IMG/VR virus record: IMGVR_UViG_3300006749_000151
Coordinates: 1-23,128 of that record
Reading direction: 5' to 3' (one strand)
Length of the DNA: 23,128 nt
Origin: a virus
Shown: positions 13,282 to 19,170 of the stretch, one piece after another
How positions within the stretch are numbered: position 1 is the stretch's first letter
Layout: every line of letters starts with the position of its first letter
Made by a program: the position numbers and the translations under genes
Notes under the pieces: generated by a model
Seen by the model: the letters and a program-made list of their open reading frames with translations, nothing else
The model's database searches: none
Told to the model about the DNA's origin: nothing

Positions 13282-13532
13282 GCAACATCCCAAAAGATGG
13301 CAAATGGATATTTCAGTATGACAGCCGGTCAAGTTATGATCGGTTTCATCGATATATTCAAGAAAGAAAGTTTTATGCCACTCTGCCTAAGAAACTAGAC
13401 CAGGCCGAAGATGCCTGGCTCAAGTCTCAAGAGGACCTGCCTCCTCAGGTTGAATTTAAAGAGACAGGGGAGTTTGGCAAAACAGGTTGGTCGATTTCCT
13501 ACAAGCATCCATCGAGCAAGCGCAATGGTTGA
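13275..13532 (+). CDS. Start-less ORF, probable -1 frameshift extension of the preceding gene
   Basis: Frame open from the stop before it to TGA 13530-13532, 85 codons from GAG 13275. It contains no ATG, GTG or TTG at any useful place. Yet it encodes a balanced protein-like sequence (W-I-F-Q-Y-D-S-R-S-S-Y-D-R-F-H-R-Y-I, L-P-K-K-L-D-Q-A-E-D-A-W, T-G-W-S-I-S-Y-K-H-P). Reading from 13138 and slipping -1 on A AAA AAG (13269-13275) would give a 131-residue fusion: membrane-type N-terminus plus a soluble, charged C-terminal domain. The next gene's ATG (13525) overlaps its stop by 8 bases, supporting that ribosomes arrive here. Alternatives are a non-AUG start (ATC 13287 after GAGG) or a sequence error in the six-A run. 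Confidence 0.55.
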   Translation, partial: EVSNIPKDGKWIFQYDSRSSYDRFHRYIQERKFYATLPKKLDQAEDAWLKSQEDLPPQVEFKETGEFGKTGWSISYKHPSSKRNG

Positions 13533-13764
13533 ACAATTGGTACCCGCCTTAATCGCACTTGTTTCAGGCGGCTTCATTCTCACAAGCAAAATCAATACCA
13601 GCATTAAAGAGCTTGACAGGCGCATTGATGGTGTTGAGCTGAGAGTTGCAGAGTCGTATGTGAGCAAGGACACATTCAACGTGATTATTGAAAGATTTGA
13701 GACACATCTTGCGCGAATGGAAGACAAGATTGATCGGTTGAATTCAACAAGATTCGACTCGTAA
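13525..13764 (+). CDS. Small membrane-anchored coiled-coil protein, lysis-type candidate
   Basis: A 79-residue protein: M-V-E-Q then a hydrophobic segment L-V-P-A-L-I-A-L-V-S-G-G-F-I-L (residues 5-19), followed by a charged helix with heptads (I-K-E-L-D-R-R-I-D-G-V-E-L-R-V) continuing to I-I-E-R-F-E-T-H-L. One N-terminal membrane anchor plus a long coiled coil is a layout seen in spanin- and holin-like proteins and in many small phage membrane proteins. ATG 13525 overlaps the upstream stop by 8 bases; the longer frame from 13411 would overlap that ORF throughout. The gene at 14512 has the same layout and may be a distant paralogue. Confidence 0.68.
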   Translation: MVEQLVPALIALVSGGFILTSKINTSIKELDRRIDGVELRVAESYVSKDTFNVIIERFETHLARMEDKIDRLNSTRFDS

Positions 13765-13782
13765 GATCCATACACTGGTGAT

Positions 13783-13799
13783 AAGTTGATAATCAACTT
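13783..13799. promoter_or_regulatory. 17-bp palindrome AAGTTGAT-A-ATCAACTT abutting the HNH gene start
   Basis: The eight-base arms are perfect reverse complements around one central A. It ends one base before ATG 13801 and covers the place where a ribosome binding site would be. As DNA it suits a dimeric repressor; as RNA the tiny loop makes a weaker hairpin. It also overlaps an alternative TTG start (13786). GGTGAT at 13777-13782 is the only Shine-Dalgarno-like sequence nearby. Confidence 0.5.
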
Positions 13800-13800
13800 T

Positions 13801-14253
13801 ATGGCACAATATGCAGAACACTGGGGCGAACTCTTGTTCAACCTAGATCACCTGTCCAAAAGAACTGCTAGAAAACAGTTCAGACAAGATATAAGATATG
13901 CCTGGGGAGGACTCTGCTGTTATTGCCGAAACGAAAAAGCCACAAGTATTGATCATGTCCACCCTCGCAGCAAGGGCGGTTCCAACTTAAAAAGTAACCT
14001 TGTGCCAGCATGCCGGTCGTGCCAGGAATCCAAGGGAAATAGATTGGGTTGGTATGATTGGTTCAAGGAGCAGCCATTTTTTAATCAAAATGCAGCTGAC
14101 CTAATCACTGATTGGATTTCAAATAAAAGGTTTCTGGAACAACATGATGAGCGAACTGAACATCGAGCAGAGGTTTGCACTCACCAGAGCGCGTTACGAA
14201 TGCTCCAAGATGAGCCGTCCAGCCTTGGAAAGGACTGTATTACGGCTGCTTAA
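13801..14253 (+). CDS. HNH endonuclease
   Basis: A 150-residue protein. The HNH core is C-C-Y-C (39-42), S-I-D-H-V-H-P-R-S-K-G-G (D51, H52), N-L-K-S-N-L-V-P-A-C (N66, C71) and C-x-x-x-K (C74, K78). These match canonical active HNH nucleases with a zinc-binding Cys4 knuckle. A helical C-terminal part with W-Y-D-W-F-K-E-Q-P-F-F follows. The ATG at 13801 is preferred; a TTG at 13786 inside the palindrome is possible. The last 110 bases overlap the next gene in another frame, unusual for this genome. Roles could be DNA degradation, packaging help or homing; it is not next to a terminase here. Confidence 0.85.
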   Translation: MAQYAEHWGELLFNLDHLSKRTARKQFRQDIRYAWGGLCCYCRNEKATSIDHVHPRSKGGSNLKSNLVPACRSCQESKGNRLGWYDWFKEQPFFNQNAADLITDWISNKRFLEQHDERTEHRAEVCTHQSALRMLQDEPSSLGKDCITAA

Positions 14254-14476
14254 GTCGAGAATGGAACAAAAGAACGGTGTTCAAGAAGCCTTAATGGCAA
14301 ATGGCATCGTCTTTAAAATTGACGAGATGTCTAACGGACTGCCCGAAATCATTTCCGAGCAGACGTTTTGTGATCTGCTTATGATGAGCGATGAGGACGA
14401 TCAGATGTCAACTGACATAAACGATCCAGGCTACGAGTATGACGATCTAGACGATGACGATCTCACTTTCGTCTAA
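14144..14476 (+). CDS. nblA: NblA-like phycobilisome degradation adaptor with acidic C-terminal extension
   Basis: A 110-residue protein. Residues 4-54 match the NblA pattern: L-N-I-E-Q-R-F-A-L near the start, S-K-M-S-R-P-A-L-E-R-T-V in the middle, then L-L-K-S-R-M-E-Q-K-N and a final amphipathic helix. NblA proteins (~60 residues) link phycobilisome subunits to the Clp protease and cause pigment loss; active NblA is known from marine cyanophages. Here residues 60-110 form an extra tail ending in a run of Asp (D-D-L-D-D-D-D-L-T-F-V), not part of classical NblA. ATG 14144 (or 14147) lies inside the HNH gene, 110-base overlap. Alternative: an unrelated small helical protein. Symbol tentative. 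Confidence 0.52.
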   Translation: MMSELNIEQRFALTRARYECSKMSRPALERTVLRLLKSRMEQKNGVQEALMANGIVFKIDEMSNGLPEIISEQTFCDLLMMSDEDDQMSTDINDPGYEYDDLDDDDLTFV

Positions 14477-14511
14477 ATATCGCTAGACTTCTAGTGACTG
14501 AACACGTATAA

Positions 14512-14757
14512 ATGGAATACATTGTTGGCCCTGTACTTGCGCTTCTGATTGGTCTTAAATTCACTCACCATCAAAGTGGTGTCGCAACTAAAAAGCTTGA
14601 CGAACTTGATGAGAGAATTGAGTTCCTTGAGAATGAAATCATTCAAGTCAGAGTGGATCGCGAAAAGAAAGATGAGGAGTTATCTCGCAGGGTTGTAGAA
14701 ACGGTAATGCCTGTAGCCAAAGCAGTAAACAAGCTGAATCAGACTGTAGGCATCTGA
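14512..14757 (+). CDS. Small membrane-anchored coiled-coil protein
   Basis: An 81-residue protein. Residues 3-16 are hydrophobic (Y-I-V-G-P-V-L-A-L-L-I-G-L-K) and would insert into the membrane. The rest is a charged helix with clear heptads (L-D-E-L-D-E-R-I-E-F-L-E-N-E-I-I) ending in V-N-K-L-N-Q-T-V-G-I. It repeats the layout of the 13525 gene, with a similar (K-x-L-D-E-x-I) transition. A lysis-accessory (spanin-like) or membrane-stress function is possible; no lipobox is present. The start is near an AT-rich run (cgtataaATGG) with no clear Shine-Dalgarno. Confidence 0.68.
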   Translation: MEYIVGPVLALLIGLKFTHHQSGVATKKLDELDERIEFLENEIIQVRVDREKKDEELSRRVVETVMPVAKAVNKLNQTVGI

Positions 14758-14813
14758 TTTAAATCAAGATTGAATACCCTTTAAAATAATATAAGTATGC
14801 GATAAACAAATAA

Positions 14814-15182
14814 ATGTCGGTCAACATAACGAACCCGCCTATTGACCGCAGGAGTTTGTCTGCCAAGGATCGCGCTGATTACAACAGAAGCGGTGGCCAT
14901 TCAAGAGCTCAAAAGGCATTGGCTCGAACAAGAGCATACCGAGGAAGACAAAGACAACGACGCAATACGCCGATGGGGTCTGAATCACGTACACCTGGAA
15001 CAGGTGGATACGGTGGTCTTCAAATTCAACAACAAAGGGTACGTCAAATTGGCAATGAAAGACGTAGAGCTGAGTCCTTTAGGCCTGAAATCTCAGTGCC
15101 AAACAATACTCAGAATCCGGCTAATAGAAGACAGCAGATGATGTATGAAAATTACCGTAATAGAAGGGATGCTATTAACTAA
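14814..15182 (+). CDS. Arginine-rich basic protein, hypothetical
   Basis: A 122-residue protein, strongly basic with Arg-rich runs (R-A-Y-R-G-R-Q-R-Q-R-R near residue 41 and N-R-R-Q-Q-M-M-Y-E-N-Y-R-N-R-R at the end) and a polar Gly/Gln/Asn middle; it looks largely disordered. Composition suggests nucleic-acid binding or a role like small virion proteins. The ATG follows an AT-rich leader (gataaacaaataaATG) after a 56-base gap, which may include a promoter. The alternative frame from 14842 uses TTG and gives an unlikely mixture. Function unknown. Confidence 0.62.
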   Translation: MSVNITNPPIDRRSLSAKDRADYNRSGGHSRAQKALARTRAYRGRQRQRRNTPMGSESRTPGTGGYGGLQIQQQRVRQIGNERRRAESFRPEISVPNNTQNPANRRQQMMYENYRNRRDAIN

Positions 15183-15197
15183 AGGGAGACTGGACTA

Positions 15198-15377
15198 ATG
15201 AGAAGAGCAGCTGGAATTCGACTTGGAGTAGATCTCTCAGGATTGAGGAGCCTGGAAGGACCAGTGCCTCTACGTGACCTACAAAAAATGACCCCCCTAA
15301 GGGAGCCAGAAGAATTAGTTGATCTCAGGGATCTTGATGGATTACGAGGGTTGAATCGGCTTCGATTTGTTGTTTGA
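15198..15377 (+). CDS. Short leucine/arginine-repeat protein (59 aa)
   Basis: An ORF read directly, with GGGAG at 15184-15188 nine bases before ATG 15198. It shows repeated L-R-x-L units: L-S-G-L-R-S-L-E, P-L-R-D-L-Q-K, P-L-R-E-P-E-E-L, L-V-D-L-R-D-L-D-G-L-R-G-L-N-R-L-R. This repeat could be an amphipathic helix or a miniature leucine-rich-repeat-like strand. It follows the Arg-rich gene by 15 bases and ends directly against the 3' end of the opposite-strand gene at 15378. Reality is moderately supported by the ribosome site and repeat regularity; function unknown. Confidence 0.5.
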   Translation: MRRAAGIRLGVDLSGLRSLEGPVPLRDLQKMTPLREPEELVDLRDLDGLRGLNRLRFVV

Positions 15378-15575
15378 TCAGCAGGTGTAAGAAACGCCCC
15401 GATAAACGCACTGATGATGTTCGTGTTGTTGGGGTGCACAGTCAGTGCAGTAAGGCACGCCTCGGTATGCCGTCTGTGAAAGACGAACACGCTGAAGCTC
15501 TTTTTGAGCACGGACGTACTCTTTATGCGCCTTTTCAATAGCGCGTGCTTCGATCATGGTCATTGGAAACTCCAT
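15378..15575 (-). CDS. Small Cys/His protein with duplicated Y-R-G-V-x-Y motif
   Basis: A 65-residue protein. The N-terminal ~35 residues are a charged helix (E-K-A-H-K-E-Y-V-R-A-Q-K-E-L). The C-terminus holds A-Y-R-G-V-P-Y-C-T-D-C and V-Y-R-G-V-S-Y-T-C, two copies of Y-R-G-V-x-Y flanking a His-rich Q-Q-H-E-H-H-Q-C. The Y-R-G-V-x-Y unit resembles the short DUF4278 motif of cyanobacteria, suggesting host-derived origin; the Cys and His could bind zinc. On the minus strand ATG 15575 has GGAACGGGA ~15-23 bases upstream but no close Shine-Dalgarno. A promoter with a hairpin leader is visible at 15657-15685. Function unknown. Confidence 0.6.
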   Translation of the reverse strand: MEFPMTMIEARAIEKAHKEYVRAQKELQRVRLSQTAYRGVPYCTDCAPQQHEHHQCVYRGVSYTC

Positions 15576-15656
15576 AGTGATGTGAAATTTCCCGTTCCTT
15601 CAGCCCCTTCTTTGGCTTACTTGCGTCCCAGTAACGTGGGATGAACGTACATTTAT

Positions 15657-15685
15657 AGTGTAGCAACGATACCGGTTCATGGCAA
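15657..15685 (-). promoter_or_regulatory. Sigma70-like promoter with hairpin leader
   Basis: On the minus strand TTGCCA (15685-15680) and TACACT (15662-15657) are separated by exactly 17 bases. A second candidate -10, TATAAA, overlaps just downstream. The leader to ATG 15575 contains a small hairpin TCCCA-CGTTAC-TGGGA at 15626-15641. It would drive the 65-residue protein gene. The promoter sits next to the 3' end of the kinase-like gene. Confidence 0.45.
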
Positions 15686-15690
15686 ACATA

Positions 15691-17178
15691 TTATCTGCCA
15701 AATAACAGTTCGGTTAGTCCAAACTCAAGCCTACTTGGATTAAATCTATCAGAAGCCATACGAAATCTACGAGTACGGTTACTCTGCTGTGGCCCCATTT
15801 CTTCTAAAGGAGTTGCCCTTCCAAACAATGTTGGATTATCACCTAAACGTTGGACGGTAGGCGGATTATTAATCTGATTTAGCACTGCAGTCAAACGCTC
15901 TTTAGCGCTTGCATTTTTGCCTGCATAACCAGTACGTTCCTTAGTGCCAATAGTTTGACGTATTTTAGATAGTGCGCTTTCACCAGTTGTTTGTCTTGTA
16001 AGCTCGTTACCTGCTGCAATAGCATTAGTCAACACAGCTGCACCACCTGCACCTACAGCAAAAGGTCCTAAAGCAGGGACAGCATTGGTAACTAGACCTA
16101 CACCCGCACCTATAGGTGCACCTAAAATGATCTCATTGGCATATTCTCCAGCTCCTGATAGCACACCTTCTTCCGCAGTTTTACGGATTACTTCAGGAGA
16201 AGGGATTGCTTCAGCTAAACCAAAAGCACCAGCAGCAAATCTGCCTCCTACATTGTTTTTCGGTGGCATTCTTTGACCACTAAAGTTACGTATAAACGAC
16301 GGTGTTGAACTATGTCTTCTTGGAGAGTTCCTAAAACTTTGGTTAAAGTCTTGTGGACCTTCTCTTAAAATTTCTATAGGACCATCGGCACTTGCTTTAG
16401 TCTCTACTTTAGATTTACGATCAAATCTTACAGGATCAATATTTTGATCAACCATTAAAGCAACATCTTCGCCTTGATTAATAAAATCTTCTCTAGCTGA
16501 TCTTGCCGCTGGTGATCTATTCTCGATTTCTGATTGAATAAGCTCATAATTGTGCTCATTAAAAAGATCAAGCATATCTGAATTGCCAGAATTATTTAAA
16601 GCTTTTTGAATAAGCCTAGTACGAACATCTAAATCATTTATACCTAGTCTTTTTACAGATGCTCTATCTTTCGCCAAACCATAATCAAGAATTACTGCTT
16701 TATTTGTTTTAGGATTAAATTTAATATTCCCTGGATGTGTGTCAGTATGAAAGACTCCAGAGTTTTTATATAAATCAATCAATCCTTTGGCTTCAGCAAT
16801 TCTCCTTGCTCTGCTCGGTACAGTTTCTGCAAAATCAGCTTTATCCATTACGATAAAACTAGTGCCTTCTTGATTAGCATCAAATCTAGAGCTGCTTTCA
16901 TCAAGGAGAGATTTTTCTATAACCTCTCCTGTAGGAAAAAATCCAGTCTCCCCTAATCGAGGCACTTCATACATATCTGATTCTGCCATAACAGCACGCA
17001 TTTGTTTGTCAATTTCATTGTCATACGTTCTAAAAAATCCATCTTGTATTTTGACAACTTTACCTGGATAATCTGGTGATTCAAATACACCACCATACAT
17101 AGAGGGATCTCCTATTTGTTTCCAGTTTGCATTATTATTGTCACGGATATCTTGCAACTCTTTTAATGTAAAATCCAT
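15691..17178 (-). CDS. Protein-kinase-like protein fused to a Gly/Ala-rich hydrophobic C-terminal region
   Basis: A 495-residue protein. The N-terminal kinase-like domain has K-V-V-K-I (K43), a possible helix-C Glu (E55), a hinge S-F-I-V-M-D-K (107-113), catalytic loop H-T-D-T-H-P-G-N (H144, D146, N151) and metal-binding D-Y-G (D165), all in order. The H-x-D-x-H-P-G-N form is closest to ABC1/UbiB, Kdo and RIO-type kinases. Residues ~225-310 are charged and disordered. Residues ~355-390 are Gly/Ala/Val-rich and hydrophobic (G-A-P-I-G-A-G-V-G-L-V) and could insert in a membrane. A basic tail follows. It may phosphorylate host proteins, as T7 gp0.7 does, or act as an injected effector. The gene is visibly A+T-richer than the polymerase next to it and has no Shine-Dalgarno; a perfect hairpin abuts its ATG. 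Confidence 0.7.
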   Translation of the reverse strand: MDFTLKELQDIRDNNNANWKQIGDPSMYGGVFESPDYPGKVVKIQDGFFRTYDNEIDKQMRAVMAESDMYEVPRLGETGFFPTGEVIEKSLLDESSSRFDANQEGTSFIVMDKADFAETVPSRARRIAEAKGLIDLYKNSGVFHTDTHPGNIKFNPKTNKAVILDYGLAKDRASVKRLGINDLDVRTRLIQKALNNSGNSDMLDLFNEHNYELIQSEIENRSPAARSAREDFINQGEDVALMVDQNIDPVRFDRKSKVETKASADGPIEILREGPQDFNQSFRNSPRRHSSTPSFIRNFSGQRMPPKNNVGGRFAAGAFGLAEAIPSPEVIRKTAEEGVLSGAGEYANEIILGAPIGAGVGLVTNAVPALGPFAVGAGGAAVLTNAIAAGNELTRQTTGESALSKIRQTIGTKERTGYAGKNASAKERLTAVLNQINNPPTVQRLGDNPTLFGRATPLEEMGPQQSNRTRRFRMASDRFNPSRLEFGLTELLFGR

Positions 17179-17205
17179 TATAGATATTGACCAACAATAT
17201 CTATA
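17179..17205. promoter_or_regulatory. 11-bp perfect inverted repeat abutting the kinase start codon
   Basis: TATAGATATTG (17179-17189) and CAATATCTATA (17195-17205) are exact reverse complements around ACCAA. The repeat ends immediately next to the kinase ATG (17178-17176, minus strand), so it occupies the whole ribosome-binding region. It could be an operator or an RNA hairpin that controls translation. On the plus strand it is followed by TTTTATCT, but the AT-only stem makes a rightward terminator less likely. Confidence 0.6.
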
Positions 17206-17249
17206 TTTTATCTACTGAAAATGTTAATTAGAGTGGCAAAGAGCGGGCA

Positions 17250-18566
17250 TCAATGGGTGTCAGCCCAGGTCTTGCCAATATCAGAGGCAGCAGTGATTGG
17301 AACCTTAAAACCATAATGCTGACCAGCCAAAGGTGCAGCCTGGACTAAGATGTTGGCAACACGTTCTGCTTCTTGTGGTAGCACTGATAGCTGCTGTTCG
17401 TCATGCACATAAGCACAGCGAGTGTAATCAACATCGTAAGTCAGCCCTGCCTCATCAAGCATTTGTTGAGAGATAACCAGCCAGCGCTTAGATAAAATCG
17501 CGCCAGCGCTCTGGAGCAAAAAGTTCAAAGAACTGTGTTCAGCTCGACAATAAATAGGACGTCCATCTAGCCCCCTTAAGTATCCATGCTCTCGGACACG
17601 CTCTTTAACAGCCTCAATTAGAGGTTCAAGACCTGGAATAGCTTCGAGAAATTTTTTACGCAGTTCTTGTCCAAGACTCTTTTTGGCTGCGTCAGAGTAT
17701 TCAGGCTTCACAATATGGGCCAAGCGAACATCGCCAGCTCCATAGATGAACCCATAGGTTAGATTTTTTACAAGTTTCCTTGAAACGGGGACCTCTGGGG
17801 TAGTAACCCTGTCAGCATTTTGTTGATGGATGTCTCCATTAATTACAACATCAGCAAAAGAGCCCCCATCAAATCTGTGGAGATAGCCACCTAAGCATCT
17901 CAATTCCAGCCCTTCAAGGTCACTTCCCACCATGACATGTCCGGGATGAGGAATAAATAGTTGACGTGCCCAAGGTGCACTAACCACCTGGCCCAAATTT
18001 GGAGATCGGTGTATCTGACGGCCACTGACCGTGGCTAAGAGGCAACTGTGATGAATACATCCGTCCTCTTCTACAGTATTAAACCAACTGTTATTACCTT
18101 CAGAAAGCTGACCAAGCCATTTTTGCAGTGTCAGTAAACGAATAAACATCTCGCATTCCTGATGGAGCAGCTGGTTGTCAGACTGAAGGGCCTGGACCTG
18201 AATCTCACTTAGGGCAGCTTCATCAACCTTGGGTTTACCTGTATCAGTGACCTTCGTAAACCGAGCTTGGCGGAATTGCTGAAGAGCCCAAGCAATGTTC
18301 TGGCGGCTGGTGGGATTAAAAATTTCAAGGCGCGTCATGGGAGCGCCTGCGACATAACCCTTCTTCTTGTCCGAACGCTTAGGAGTGAATACCTTGCCTG
18401 GGACATAGGGAAAGCGGACAAGGATCTGCTGCTCAAGATCGTTGTATTCCTGCTGCAGCTCGGCTCGGACCTCGATGGCACGCTCCATGTCAAAGCGGAA
18501 ACCTGAACGCTCCTGCTCGGCCATGATTTCGGCCATCTTCATTTCCAGTTCTAAGTAATCACGCAT
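17250..18566 (-). CDS. DNA polymerase, family A, polymerase subunit (T7-like, split gene)
   Basis: A 438-residue protein carrying the thumb, palm and fingers of a T7 gp5-type polymerase. Motif A is S-D-L-E-G-L-E-L-R (D216); motif B is R-K-L-V-K-N-L-T-Y-G-F-I-Y-G (R263, K267, Y271); motif C is V-H-D-E (388-390). T7-type signatures Y-V-A-G-A-P and F-N-P-T-S-R lie at 71-88. The region equivalent to the T7 thioredoxin-binding insert is reduced to about 20 residues before Y-V-A-G-A-P. Tyr271 sits where T7 has Tyr526. The 3'-5' exonuclease is not in this ORF but in the upstream one, whose TGA overlaps this ATG by 8 bases (18559-18566). It replicates phage DNA. Confidence 0.95.
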   Translation of the reverse strand: MRDYLELEMKMAEIMAEQERSGFRFDMERAIEVRAELQQEYNDLEQQILVRFPYVPGKVFTPKRSDKKKGYVAGAPMTRLEIFNPTSRQNIAWALQQFRQARFTKVTDTGKPKVDEAALSEIQVQALQSDNQLLHQECEMFIRLLTLQKWLGQLSEGNNSWFNTVEEDGCIHHSCLLATVSGRQIHRSPNLGQVVSAPWARQLFIPHPGHVMVGSDLEGLELRCLGGYLHRFDGGSFADVVINGDIHQQNADRVTTPEVPVSRKLVKNLTYGFIYGAGDVRLAHIVKPEYSDAAKKSLGQELRKKFLEAIPGLEPLIEAVKERVREHGYLRGLDGRPIYCRAEHSSLNFLLQSAGAILSKRWLVISQQMLDEAGLTYDVDYTRCAYVHDEQQLSVLPQEAERVANILVQAAPLAGQHYGFKVPITAASDIGKTWADTH

Positions 18567-19170
18567 AGTGCTTCATCCGATTTGTGAGATGGACATAAAG
18601 GAGATATGTGACATATGTGTCCTGTGAGCAATAGTCGAGCATTTCTGGGGTGTATCGAGACCAAGCATCAGGCTGCTTACCGAAATCACCTTTGTGACAA
18701 CGCAGTCTCCACCCCCAGGCCTCGAGACTGTGCCTTCCATACAAACGAACAGGCATTCCCTCAGGTGACTTGTCGTAGTCACGCTCAAGAATGTGTGGAT
18801 AGAAGAGCCTGCTCAGCACAAGGGTGTCTATCTTCTTACCCCTAGGCGAAAATTGAGGGAACTGCTCCTTGAGAAGGGGCAGGTCATAGCTCAAGATATT
18901 GTGTCCGATTATTAAATCGGCAGACATGATCTCATGGACGCCAGCAAAGATTTGAGAACTGACTTCCCAAGCTGCTTCTTTCTTATCTTGAGCCTCCTTG
19001 ACTAGGTATTGGTCCTGGACGTAGCTGACGGGAACATCACATTCACCTAAGTGGCGATTGACAATGCAATGAATTTGTGAACCCTGACGCAACAGGCCAG
19101 TGGTCTCCAAGTCAAAGATCAGCTCGGTCTTCGTCTTGGATGTCTTCGCTGGTTTGAGGGTCGTAGTCAT
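18559..19170 (-). CDS. DNA polymerase 3'-5' exonuclease subunit (split T7-like gp5)
   Basis: A 203-residue DnaQ-fold proofreading exonuclease. Exo I is F-D-L-E-T-T-G (D20, E22), Exo II is G-H-N-I-L-S-Y-D-L-P (N91, D96) and Exo III is Y-C-S-Q-D (Y180, D184); all catalytic acids are present. Between them lie R-H-S-L-E-A-W-G and W-S-R-Y-T-P-E-M-L-D-Y, as in T7 gp5. It corresponds to the first ~190 residues of T7 polymerase. ATG 19170 is chosen because it starts just ahead of the conserved core; the frame extends upstream to 19287 only through the preceding gene. It overlaps the deaminase-like gene by 59 bases and the polymerase gene by 8. The two proteins presumably assemble as one enzyme. Confidence 0.93.
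   Translation of the reverse strand: MTTTLKPAKTSKTKTELIFDLETTGLLRQGSQIHCIVNRHLGECDVPVSYVQDQYLVKEAQDKKEAAWEVSSQIFAGVHEIMSADLIIGHNILSYDLPLLKEQFPQFSPRGKKIDTLVLSRLFYPHILERDYDKSPEGMPVRLYGRHSLEAWGWRLRCHKGDFGKQPDAWSRYTPEMLDYCSQDTYVTYLLYVHLTNRMKHYA

Noticed and set aside
14842-15141. Alternative + frame inside the Arg-rich gene
   Set aside because: It begins at TTG with no ribosome site, whereas the frame from ATG 14814 follows an AT-rich leader and continues to a stop at 15182.
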